A stretch of DNA of 54,163 nt, from contig JAGFIZ010000019.1 in assembly GCA_024103135.1 (NCBI GenBank), positions 1-54,163 of the forward strand, written 5' to 3'. The position numbers were made by a program, and so were the translations under genes. Source of the DNA: Bradyrhizobiaceae bacterium. GTDB lineage: Bacteria > Bacteroidota > Ignavibacteria > Kapaibacteriales > Kapaibacteriaceae. Positions 42,778 to 51,091 of the stretch are shown piece by piece (positions within the stretch are counted from its first letter, which is position 1; every line of letters starts with the position of its first letter). The notes beneath the pieces were generated by a model. That model did no database searches and had not been told where the DNA came from. It saw nothing but the letters and a program-made list of their open reading frames with translations.

Positions 42778-44838
42778 TTAGTGGACGATGTTCAGTGTAC
42801 GTGTGGTAGACTGACCATTCTGCTCTACGACAACCTGATAAGAGCCAGATGCCAATACCTTACTTGGTACCTGCAGTTCCCAAGTGTTGGACATTGTTGG
42901 ATTCTTGGCTTCAAAGACCTTTACACCTTGCAGTGTGACAATCGACACGGCAAACTCTCCAGGAGTTACGCTTTCGATTTGAATTCGTGCGTCTGCACTG
43001 GCTGGATTTGGGCTGATGGTTACCTTGGCGGTGAGCGTGCCATTATCAGTAACCGAGGCCGGAACGTTCAGGTCGGCAACTGGGAAGGCATACACCTTGA
43101 TCGTTGCTTCTGCTGATGGTGTTTCGACACTAGTAACGCGGTCACCAGGAATGGAGCTTGCGCTGTAGGCGATGTACATCTGGTCGGTAACGTTGTCGCA
43201 CAGCGTTCCAAACAAGCAGCTAACACCTGCTGGGGTGATATCCTTTGGAGCTGACCAAACGTAAGAGTTCGCTGGCCTGTGCATCACGAACAGGTGGCTA
43301 AACAATCCATCGACGTTGATTAGTGTATCTGGTGCGGTGTTAGCATTGCCTGGCGTTGTGTCGATTTGCATTGGCATGGCATCGCCAGTGATTTGACCGC
43401 CATAGACCATGTAGACGTTGTCGTCCTTGTCCATTCCAAGCTGTGGGTACCTGCTAGCACCAGTGTATGCACGGCGGCTGATGATGGTTCCTTGTCCGTC
43501 CCATGTATCGCTGGCCTTGGCAATGTTATAGATCAGCGTATCGCCTTCGACGTAGTAGTAAATGCCGGTGTTTACCATTAAGGCATCATCGTCGACGGAA
43601 TAAATGATACCCCTACGTGAGCCGGCTTGGCTGTTATCCTTTAGTCCGTTTTGAATGATATAGGTCAGGGTCTGGCCTACAGCGTAATGTGCTCTACCTT
43701 GTGAATCCAGGATAACGGAAATCTGCGACGATGGGGCAATGACGGTGTCCGTATACACGGTAATTGAGTCGATGCCACCAACGTTGTACTCCGTTGAATC
43801 GATAGGCAGGTGCTGCGGGTCGATAAGCAGTCGCAAACCAATCTGAGGATTATCCCACGTTGCACCGTAATCCGTGCTCTTGCGGGTAAGAATGCGCAAC
43901 GGTGAGTCGGTATAGGCAACAACTACATTTGGCCCACGAGCAGTGATGGCATAGGTATCACCACCAGCACCATTGGGAAGTGTACCAGTTACACCCTGTG
44001 GAAGTAAGCCACTAGCGCCGGTAAAGAGGATTTCGGCTTCCCAGTTTTCGCCGTAATCGGTTGATCTGCGGTATGCAACCTGACTTGATCCATCTGGAAG
44101 CGAGCGGTTGTAGATCAGGTGGACGTTACCTTGACCGTCTACGGCTGCACGTGGCCAGAGCGCTGTATCAGCAGGAACAGTCGGCTGCGAGTATTCGCCA
44201 AATTGATTGTCGCCAGGACCGCTGTTAGCAAAGAACTTGACAACTGTACCGTTGAACACGGCATTGTGCGACGGTGTCCCTATGTTTCCATCAGGGAACT
44301 GCACGAGTGATGGCCAGCCAGCACGGTTGTTGGATGACTCGATTTTCTGCCATTCCTGGATCGTAACCTGTGGGGCAGAGGGGTCTGTAACGTCGACAAA
44401 ATTGTAGTATGATCCACGGGCATTCGTAAAGCCTGGAACGCGTCCAACCCTTGTGCTATCAGTCGAAGCCATCCACAGTACCTGTAGGTAGCGCTCGCTT
44501 CCATCCTCAAACAAGCTCACACGCTCTGGCATGGCAGCGTTGGTCTGGAAGTCATACCACGTGGTACCAACAGTTACTCCAGGTGCGTCATCTTGCACCA
44601 TGGCAGCACTCTTTGATGGTATGCGAGGCTGCACGATTGGTGAGGTACGTACCACTACAGGCGTAGCCTCGTCCGTTGGTAGCTGGATGATATTGTTGAT
44701 ACCTGCAGAAGATGCCCAAGCTTGTGTTTGCTTCGGCAGCTTCACGGTGTGTTGTGCAACAGCGTGCACTGCGGCACCAGTTGCGAGAGCAAACACACAA
44801 ACCTGCACGATGAAAAATCGCGTCCCAAAACGTCCCAT
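42778..44838 (-). CDS. Sialidase/BNR-like beta-propeller protein with T9SS type A sorting domain
   Basis: 686 residues. Signal peptide (ATGAAVHAVAQ, ~1-32) and a beta-propeller-like region (~90-560) with Asp-box/BNR-like turns: STDYGENWEAE and STDYGATWDNP are S-x-D-x-G-x-x-W motifs. A T9SS type A tail (~605-686) follows: ISPNPASADARIQIE...GVKVFEAK...LASGSYQVVVEQNGQSTTRTLNIVH. The exo-alpha-sialidase fold does not prove sialidase activity, and the catalytic Arg triad was not traced. ATG 44838 has GGAGA eight bases upstream; an in-frame ATG 16 codons earlier is less likely. It begins the surface-protein series. Confidence 0.87.
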   Translation of the reverse strand: MGRFGTRFFIVQVCVFALATGAAVHAVAQHTVKLPKQTQAWASSAGINNIIQLPTDEATPVVVRTSPIVQPRIPSKSAAMVQDDAPGVTVGTTWYDFQTNAAMPERVSLFEDGSERYLQVLWMASTDSTRVGRVPGFTNARGSYYNFVDVTDPSAPQVTIQEWQKIESSNNRAGWPSLVQFPDGNIGTPSHNAVFNGTVVKFFANSGPGDNQFGEYSQPTVPADTALWPRAAVDGQGNVHLIYNRSLPDGSSQVAYRRSTDYGENWEAEILFTGASGLLPQGVTGTLPNGAGGDTYAITARGPNVVVAYTDSPLRILTRKSTDYGATWDNPQIGLRLLIDPQHLPIDSTEYNVGGIDSITVYTDTVIAPSSQISVILDSQGRAHYAVGQTLTYIIQNGLKDNSQAGSRRGIIYSVDDDALMVNTGIYYYVEGDTLIYNIAKASDTWDGQGTIISRRAYTGASRYPQLGMDKDDNVYMVYGGQITGDAMPMQIDTTPGNANTAPDTLINVDGLFSHLFVMHRPANSYVWSAPKDITPAGVSCLFGTLCDNVTDQMYIAYSASSIPGDRVTSVETPSAEATIKVYAFPVADLNVPASVTDNGTLTAKVTISPNPASADARIQIESVTPGEFAVSIVTLQGVKVFEAKNPTMSNTWELQVPSKVLASGSYQVVVEQNGQSTTRTLNIVH

Positions 44839-44909
44839 GAACTGTTCTCCGATTATCCCTGACTTAGAATAGGGCACAATATACAATGCACAGCCATGTC
44901 TTTTGATGG

Positions 44910-46304
44910 TTAAAACCTAACATACAGTCCAGTCAATGCAGTAACCACTGCCCCAAATGCACTTGCACTGCTGGATCCAGACACGCTGCCTGTTCTGAAA
45001 TTCATTCCACGGACCTCGGCACCAGCCACGACAGAGAGGTATCTGCCGATGTCATAGGTCCCCAAAACCCGACCGTAGGCGATGAGCCCGTCTTCGCTGA
45101 CGCCCGTGCCGACCCTACCTCGGATTGCTAGGTGATGACTGCTAATAACCGACCGCTCGTAAAAGGCACTCCCCCATACTTGCCGCTCTTGTACAACACT
45201 GGTTATTGAGTCGGTTGAGTATCTCAATGGTGGTACATCTGGAACAGCAAGTTTTCCGCTTCGTGCGTTATGAACGATCATGGTGCTGCGTGAGCCATTA
45301 ATGGGTACGGCACCGACTGATGTCAGCCGCATATCATACTCCATGCTCCCAACTTCCAAGCCAACAAGCGAGTTTGCTTCGACTTCGAATCCAATGCTGG
45401 CCGTATACTGCCTGATGTTACTGGTCTGTGCTACGCTGCTCCCCATCCCTGCTGCATAGGCCGTACTGAAGGTTACCGGTGTGCCAGTTGAGGAAGGGGG
45501 CTCTGTAGGTGTAGGAGACCGTTGCTCCTCTTGTTGCACGCTCTCCGTCGGGACTACCGATGTTGTGTATTGGTCATAACGGTGGTCCGAAGTAAAGGTA
45601 CTAGCAAAGGCACTGGCCAGCGTTGGCTGATGTATGGTGTTGTCGGTCGAATGCTTGTCAATGCTGACGGTGCTTCCATCGACGTACGGTGTCTCCGCCC
45701 GTTCAACATTGGCTGCGAATTGATCCGAGCTACTTTGGCGAGTGCTCTCTGGAGTAAGAGTGGCTGATTCGACACCAATGGTCGATGCAAGGGTGTTGAT
45801 TGGTTGGGTCAGAGCAGCTGCTCGGCGGACACCCTTCACGACGTGATTGCGTAACGACGTGTACTCCAAGTGTTGACCAGTTGGACTGTGATCAGTGTAA
45901 GTGACGTTGGCTTCCGTGATCGCCTGCCAGGCAATGAATGGTGATTCGTGAATTGGCGACCACAGCAGGAGTAGCAACACACATGCAAGGGCTGCAACCT
46001 TGCGCACTTGCTTCACGGAGAACAACAGACTGCTAGCTGGCCCACGAATCGCCGACCGGTGGCTGGTAGAACGATGGTCACCAGCAGTGTAGGCCAGCGC
46101 CTCAATGGCGTCAAACACATTCAAGCGGAGATCGGCAGGGGGCTGAGTATCATCTTCGCAGGACAAGGCAATGTGCAGCATGACTGCACTGTCGAAGGCG
46201 TCCTTCGCATTTGGATCAGACCGAACAACTGTGCGGAGCTCTACATCCTCGTCCGATGTGAGCTCACTATCGAGATACTTTGATATCAAATGTTCAAGGA
46301 TCAT
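44910..46304 (-). CDS. Anti-sigma factor-like protein fused to an outer-membrane-barrel-like C-terminus
   Basis: 464 residues. Residues ~1-90 form an anti-sigma-type cytoplasmic domain with the YLDSELTSDEDVELRTVVRSDPNAKDAF helical block, lacking a zinc motif. One transmembrane helix follows (KVAALACVLLLLLWSPI, ~102-118), then a ~170-residue Ser/Thr/Pro linker. The last ~165 residues (from ~300) have alternating Gly/aromatic strands and end TGLYVRF, like an eight-strand outer-membrane barrel with a terminal Phe. The ECF sigma gene overlaps its start by ATGA, so it should control that sigma. If the barrel is real, a single chain crosses the inner membrane and inserts in the outer membrane. Anti-sigma/barrel fusions are known in Bacteroidota from recall, so this is unusual rather than unprecedented. 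Confidence 0.78.
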   Translation of the reverse strand: MILEHLISKYLDSELTSDEDVELRTVVRSDPNAKDAFDSAVMLHIALSCEDDTQPPADLRLNVFDAIEALAYTAGDHRSTSHRSAIRGPASSLLFSVKQVRKVAALACVLLLLLWSPIHESPFIAWQAITEANVTYTDHSPTGQHLEYTSLRNHVVKGVRRAAALTQPINTLASTIGVESATLTPESTRQSSSDQFAANVERAETPYVDGSTVSIDKHSTDNTIHQPTLASAFASTFTSDHRYDQYTTSVVPTESVQQEEQRSPTPTEPPSSTGTPVTFSTAYAAGMGSSVAQTSNIRQYTASIGFEVEANSLVGLEVGSMEYDMRLTSVGAVPINGSRSTMIVHNARSGKLAVPDVPPLRYSTDSITSVVQERQVWGSAFYERSVISSHHLAIRGRVGTGVSEDGLIAYGRVLGTYDIGRYLSVVAGAEVRGMNFRTGSVSGSSSASAFGAVVTALTGLYVRF

Positions 46305-46879
46305 GGCATGCGATGCCTTTCGATCATAATCGGACCAAGGATCTTACGCATCTGCAAGCGTGCTCGGTATACACGTACCTTGGCAAGCGACAACTCGATC
46401 CCAACGATTGCAGCAATCTCCTGGTAGCTGTGTCCTTCTACGTCTCTAAGCAACAACGCCTCTCGGAGTTGAATGGGCAGACGATGCATGGCCTTGTCGA
46501 TATGCTCGCGGAGGAACACGTCCATTGGTTCGTAGTCCGCAGTACCATGCAGGCCTTCGTCGAACACATCATGCAGCATTCTTCTGCTGCGGAGAATGTT
46601 TAGGCATACTCGACGAGCAATCGTAAACAGCCAACTCTTGAGGTTGAGCGTTTGCAAGTCGGACCGATGTTCATATGCCCTGATAAAACATTCCTGGAAT
46701 GCATCACGAGCCAACATCTCGTCGGCAGTAAAGTGCCGACAGAATCGATAGATGGCTCGCTCGTATTCGTCGTAGACACAACGGAAGGCCTCACGATCTC
46801 CGCGGCGGAATGCTTCTACTAGTGCAGCCATCTCGGCTGAACTTAGAGTAGAAAGGCCTGTATGTTCTCGTTGTCGCAT
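46301..46879 (-). CDS. ECF-type RNA polymerase sigma-70 factor
   Basis: 192 residues. Sigma region 2 (~25-92) is readable as AFRCVYDEYERAIYRFCRHF...AFQECFIRAYEHRSDLQTLNLKSWLFTIARRVCLNILR. Region 4 (~125-180) is LPIQLREALLLRDVEGHSYQEIAAIVGIELSLAKVRVYRARLQMRKIL with its helix-turn-helix. No region 3 is present, as expected for the ECF group. The frame is open 31 codons further upstream, but those would overlap the Yip1-like gene; ATG 46879 is chosen. It is followed with ATGA overlap by its presumed anti-sigma factor. The regulon is unknown; the neighbouring envelope genes are natural candidates. Confidence 0.93.
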   Translation of the reverse strand: MRQREHTGLSTLSSAEMAALVEAFRRGDREAFRCVYDEYERAIYRFCRHFTADEMLARDAFQECFIRAYEHRSDLQTLNLKSWLFTIARRVCLNILRSRRMLHDVFDEGLHGTADYEPMDVFLREHIDKAMHRLPIQLREALLLRDVEGHSYQEIAAIVGIELSLAKVRVYRARLQMRKILGPIMIERHRMP

Positions 46880-46934
46880 GGCTGTGTGTCTCGAGGGAAT
46901 TGACACACCATGAAGCCATGTTGTTACAGCCAGG

Positions 46935-47642
46935 TCACGAATTTCCGAAGGAAAGGTAGCCCACGAAGGCAAAGCCCCCTACCGCTGAAAGCAGTAGTAG
47001 GTAGACGACGGTGCCGATGACGATGCCATAGCGGTAGTGGAGCTTGACATTTACGCTCATCACGATGGCCATGACAACGTACTGCCACCAAAGCAATGGG
47101 TCGACCTTGGCTAGCCAACTAAACAAGAATGGATGCTGCTCAGGCGAAACGAAAGCACCAAGGTGTATGCCCCACCGCACACTTCCACCAAGCAGGTGCA
47201 GGGGTAGGTACAAGACAAGGCGTGCAACGTCGATTAATGCCGACGAGGCAACTGCACCAATGGCAAGCGTAAAGGATATGTCTTCATTCGTCAGGAACCG
47301 GCCAACAAGCATCAACACCAGTCCTGCAATGCCGAGGCCTGCGATGGTGGTAATCATCACGGTCCCGAGTTGGGCGGTGAATGATCGCTCGCTGTTGACA
47401 ATTTCGACCGACTCCTGAGATGAATCTCCTGCCCTGATCTGATTCACCAATGCCGAACGCTCTGCTTCGCTTGCAAGCTGCGGACTTGTAGCTTCGGCAT
47501 AGGATACGACTGTCTGTACTGTTACAAGTACGATGACTGCTGCTGCCATGGTAGCAACACAGTCACGTGAGCTGGCTAGTACTGCTTTCGAAGGGGCAAC
47601 AAGCGCCATCCACAAAGTTTGAAAAGCACTTGCTGCCCGCAT
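46935..47642 (-). CDS. Yip1-domain-like integral membrane protein
   Basis: 235 residues with five predicted membrane helices: ~31-48 (AAAVIVLVTVQTVVSYAE), ~95-113, ~127-150, ~185-205 and ~210-230 (GIVIGTVVYLLLLSAVGGFAFVGY). The N-terminal amphipathic FQTLWMALVAPSKAVLAS and the pattern of helices fit the YIP1 superfamily seen in many bacteria. Function is unknown. The start is 2 bases after the stop of the non-catalytic M16 gene. Confidence 0.7.
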   Translation of the reverse strand: MRAASAFQTLWMALVAPSKAVLASSRDCVATMAAAVIVLVTVQTVVSYAEATSPQLASEAERSALVNQIRAGDSSQESVEIVNSERSFTAQLGTVMITTIAGLGIAGLVLMLVGRFLTNEDISFTLAIGAVASSALIDVARLVLYLPLHLLGGSVRWGIHLGAFVSPEQHPFLFSWLAKVDPLLWWQYVVMAIVMSVNVKLHYRYGIVIGTVVYLLLLSAVGGFAFVGYLSFGNS

Positions 47643-47644
47643 CG

Positions 47645-49747
47645 TTACTTCTTCGCTGGTGTAAAGTCGGCTTCGGTTAGCGATGATGGGTTGACTTCTA
47701 CCTTGTACTTGTACTCCATGTTGTACAAGGGTGTCTCGACCTTGACCGTTGTAGGGAACTTCACTCCGTTGACTGCCTGGTAGTCGGACAGTTTCTCGAT
47801 TACGGTAATGGGTCCCTGTGGTGTGGCTTCGTCCTTCTCAGTCCGTACAAGCAAGTACGTCGACGCATCAAAGGCGTAGCGGACTTCCTGTCCCTTTGCC
47901 GTAACGGCCTTTACGAGGATCTGTCCGCCGCGCTTGCCGAGTATCGTTGCTTGATACCCTTTCGACTTCCAGTTCAGAACAGGGAACAAGCTGGCTTCCT
48001 GAATGATTCGAGCTGTTTCGTCGGCATCGGCTTCCGTTGCCTCACCACCGTTCATGCTAACCCATGCTTGGCTGCCATTGGTCCATTGCTGTTGCTTCAT
48101 CACGCCAAGGTCCAGCAGGGTCATCTCCATCGACGGAACAAGCACCTTGCGCTCGATGCGGCCTTTGAAGTTCTGTCCTTGCATCGTCATCGTAGCTGGT
48201 CCGGCTTGGACGACAGACTTGACTGCTGCTACGTTATTAGCTCCACCAAGGCCTTTGACGTAAGCCTCTACGAGTTCGTCGACGGACATGTCGGCATCTG
48301 CGAGTTGCTCTTCTGCCACTGGCTTGTAGTCAAGGTCGTAGGTGTACACGGGTCCGAACTTTTCGATCTTCTCCCGTACACTTGGATCGCCGACAACTAC
48401 AACACGAAGCTTGAACATATCCAGGTAGTTACGGGCATAGTCCGTCACCTGTCCTTCGCCTACACTCTCAAGCCGCTCCGTTGCTTCGGCAGCCCACGAT
48501 ACTGGCATGTCGCACATCCACGCTTGCTGAAGCATTGAAGCAACATTTGATGCTTTCTCGTAGGAAAGACGATACTGACCGACTTCGTAGGCCATTCGTT
48601 GTGCAAAGGCCACGGGATCGGGTCCGGTATGTCCAAGTCCGTTGATCTCTTTCAAGATCACGGTCAGCGCACTGTCAGTCACCGATGTACGCACCTCTGC
48701 ACCAGCAGCAGCCCTGTTATAGCGATTACCTCTGGTTACGTAGGCAAACGGAGAGTAGGTGTAGGAATATGTTTCGCGTAGTGTCTTGAACAACAGGCTA
48801 CCAAAGCCAGATCCGATGTAGGAAAGCGTGATGTTCGCTGCTGGCCATTCTGTTGAGGTAACCGATGGTGCAGGCGCACAAACAACCACGGCACTTTGAA
48901 CACTGCCTGGTCTGGGAATGAAGTAGACGCCAGCTTTCTCCGTTGCCATTGGCTTGATCGACACCGTTGGCACGTCGGCCTTCGTCCAGCCCTTCAAGTG
49001 TGTAGACAGCAGCTTCTTAACCTCGGGGACGGTAATGTCACCCACGACTGCAATCGAGGCGATGTTGGGTCGGTGCCACGTGGTGTGGAAGTTCTTAACA
49101 TCCTCAGGGGTAATCGCCGTAAGCGATGCCTTGCTTTGAGCACGTGCAAGAGGATGATCCATACCGTAGATCACCTTTCGGCTAAGACCGGCGGCAAGGT
49201 TCGCTCCCCTACTCTGCTCGCTTGCAACATTGGCAATGTATTGCTGTCGCAGCTTCTCGATTTCATCAACCGGATAACTGCTCTTCGTTAGGGCATCACC
49301 TAATGCAGCGAATAACAACGCTGCATGCTTCTTCAGGGCAGCACCAGAGAGTGTTGTTTGCTCACCAGCACTACTGGCCGACAGCGAGGCGCCTACACCG
49401 TCAAGCTTTTGTGCGATCTCTGCTGCAGTCTCCTTATCCGTTCCCTTCGTGAGCATGTCTGCTGCAATCGTTGCTACGCCTTCCTTACCTGCTGGATCAT
49501 AGGCATCACCTGTCTTCATCACCAACGAAAACGTCACACGTGGCAAACTGTGATCCTCGATCACAAACACGTGAAGTCCGTTGTCGAGTGTAATCTCTTT
49601 CGACTCAGGAAATACGAATGGTGTGGCTGGAAGGGGGCCTGGTATTGAGTCAATCGACGGCGCGTCAATGGTCTGCGCCAACAGTGTTGTTCCGAATAGC
49701 ACACTTGCTGCTGCAAGCGACAAAACCCGATATGTGTAATTCTTCAT
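47645..49747 (-). CDS. M16-family protein without the zinc motif, with C-terminal lipoprotein-sorting-like domain
   Basis: 700 residues, signal peptide (SVLFGTTLLAQ). Two M16-type domains span ~45-470 (ITLDNGLHVFVIEDHSLPRVTFSLVM is the typical start), but the HxxEH position reads GVATIAADML, so the peptidase is catalytically dead. It should pair with the neighbouring active M16 protein as the non-catalytic subunit. An extra domain (~495-700) of beta-strand character (VDELVEAYVKGLGGANNVAAVKSV... YKYKVEVNPS) resembles LolA/LppX-type outer-membrane lipoprotein-sorting proteins, an uncommon addition. The gene begins 3 bases after the active subunit's stop. Confidence 0.88.
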   Translation of the reverse strand: MKNYTYRVLSLAAASVLFGTTLLAQTIDAPSIDSIPGPLPATPFVFPESKEITLDNGLHVFVIEDHSLPRVTFSLVMKTGDAYDPAGKEGVATIAADMLTKGTDKETAAEIAQKLDGVGASLSASSAGEQTTLSGAALKKHAALLFAALGDALTKSSYPVDEIEKLRQQYIANVASEQSRGANLAAGLSRKVIYGMDHPLARAQSKASLTAITPEDVKNFHTTWHRPNIASIAVVGDITVPEVKKLLSTHLKGWTKADVPTVSIKPMATEKAGVYFIPRPGSVQSAVVVCAPAPSVTSTEWPAANITLSYIGSGFGSLLFKTLRETYSYTYSPFAYVTRGNRYNRAAAGAEVRTSVTDSALTVILKEINGLGHTGPDPVAFAQRMAYEVGQYRLSYEKASNVASMLQQAWMCDMPVSWAAEATERLESVGEGQVTDYARNYLDMFKLRVVVVGDPSVREKIEKFGPVYTYDLDYKPVAEEQLADADMSVDELVEAYVKGLGGANNVAAVKSVVQAGPATMTMQGQNFKGRIERKVLVPSMEMTLLDLGVMKQQQWTNGSQAWVSMNGGEATEADADETARIIQEASLFPVLNWKSKGYQATILGKRGGQILVKAVTAKGQEVRYAFDASTYLLVRTEKDEATPQGPITVIEKLSDYQAVNGVKFPTTVKVETPLYNMEYKYKVEVNPSSLTEADFTPAKK

Positions 49748-49750
49748 TGG

Positions 49751-51091
49751 TTACCCTTTCGATGGAATGTAGATGAGGGTAACGCGACCTGTACCTGAGA
49801 ACAATCGCTTTGCAACACGTTGCACATCTTCCTTGGTAACCTTGAGATAGTCATCTAATTCGTTGTTGAGGTAGTCGGTCTTCCCATAGTACCGCTTGCT
49901 GTTTGCCAAGGCACCGGCGATGCTGTGCATGTCTGACCGTGAGCCAACATATTGTGACTCTGCAATGTTCTTTGCTTTCTTAAGCTCGGCATCCGTTATC
50001 CCGTTCATGGCTACGTTTTCAAGGACGCTCAGTATTGCCTTCTCGGCATCTGCAACGTTCTTGCCTGGTGCCACGATACCAATGGCTGACGCTGTACCAC
50101 CATACTCCAATGCATGGTTGAAGAACGCCGCCTGTACTGCTACTTGCTGGCTATCCACGACGGCATGGTATAGGCGCGAGCTCTCGCCCGTCGCCAGGAT
50201 CGTGCTCAGCAGCTCGGCTGCATAGACATCCTTGTCGCTAATGCCAATGCCTTGCCATGATATGAAGACCCCTGGCAGCCGGGCCTTCTGATCGTAAATG
50301 GTGTCGCGCACTTGCTGTGTAAATGGTGCTGCCTTCGTGAAGTTCGGACGTGGTGGTTCTGGGGCTTTCTTGTAGCCACCGAAGTAGGCATCGATTGTTT
50401 CACGCGCCACCTTCTCGTCGAAGTCACCAGCAATAACCAGTATGGCATTGTTCGGCTGATAGAACTTGTTGTAGAAATCAACAAATTCTGGAATGGCTGC
50501 ACTGTCGATATGTTGCGACGAGCCGATGGGTGACCATGCATAAGGTGTGTTGGCAAACAGCAACTCGAGTGATTTCTCGCGCCAACCACCGTACGGCGAA
50601 TTGTCGTACCTGTTCTTTCGTTCCTCCTTGACAACACCGCGCTGGGTTTCTACGCCAACCTGGTTGACCTTGAGCTTGCGCATCCGCTGCGCTTCGATCC
50701 ACAGGGCCAACCTGAATTGATTGGACGGCACGACAAAGTGATAGACTGTTTCATCGTTGGATGTGTAGGCATTGAGCTCGCCCCCTGCCCCGTTGATCAT
50801 CTTGTCGATCGTACCACGCTCGATCTTGTCCGTACCTTCAAACATCAAGTGCTCGAAGAAGTGCGCGAAACCGGTGCGTGATGGATCTTCGTCCCGAGCA
50901 CCAACCTTGTAATGAACAATGGTTGCCACTACAGGCGCACGGTGATCCTCGTGGAGGATTACATGCAGACCATTCGGTAGGTCGTACTCAGTAAACTTTA
51001 GCGGCTTTACCTGGGCAAACATGGTCGACCCAGCAAGAGCAATTGCTGCTACGGTTGAGGCCCGTAACAGTCGAGAAATGGTTGTAATCAT
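49751..51091 (-). CDS. M16-family zinc peptidase, catalytic subunit
   Basis: 446 residues with a signal peptide (STVAAIALAGSTMFAQ), so periplasmic. The inverted zinc motif HFFEH (RTGFAHFFEHLMFEGT, ~80) is intact and is followed ~76 residues later by the third ligand Glu region (ETVYHFVV / ALWIEAQRMRKL). LNAYTSNDETVYHF and VVKEERKNRYDNSPYG are characteristic of M16B pitrilysin-like peptidases. It acts with the adjacent non-catalytic partner. It overlaps the lnt stop (ATGA). Confidence 0.94.
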   Translation of the reverse strand: MITTISRLLRASTVAAIALAGSTMFAQVKPLKFTEYDLPNGLHVILHEDHRAPVVATIVHYKVGARDEDPSRTGFAHFFEHLMFEGTDKIERGTIDKMINGAGGELNAYTSNDETVYHFVVPSNQFRLALWIEAQRMRKLKVNQVGVETQRGVVKEERKNRYDNSPYGGWREKSLELLFANTPYAWSPIGSSQHIDSAAIPEFVDFYNKFYQPNNAILVIAGDFDEKVARETIDAYFGGYKKAPEPPRPNFTKAAPFTQQVRDTIYDQKARLPGVFISWQGIGISDKDVYAAELLSTILATGESSRLYHAVVDSQQVAVQAAFFNHALEYGGTASAIGIVAPGKNVADAEKAILSVLENVAMNGITDAELKKAKNIAESQYVGSRSDMHSIAGALANSKRYYGKTDYLNNELDDYLKVTKEDVQRVAKRLFSGTGRVTLIYIPSKG

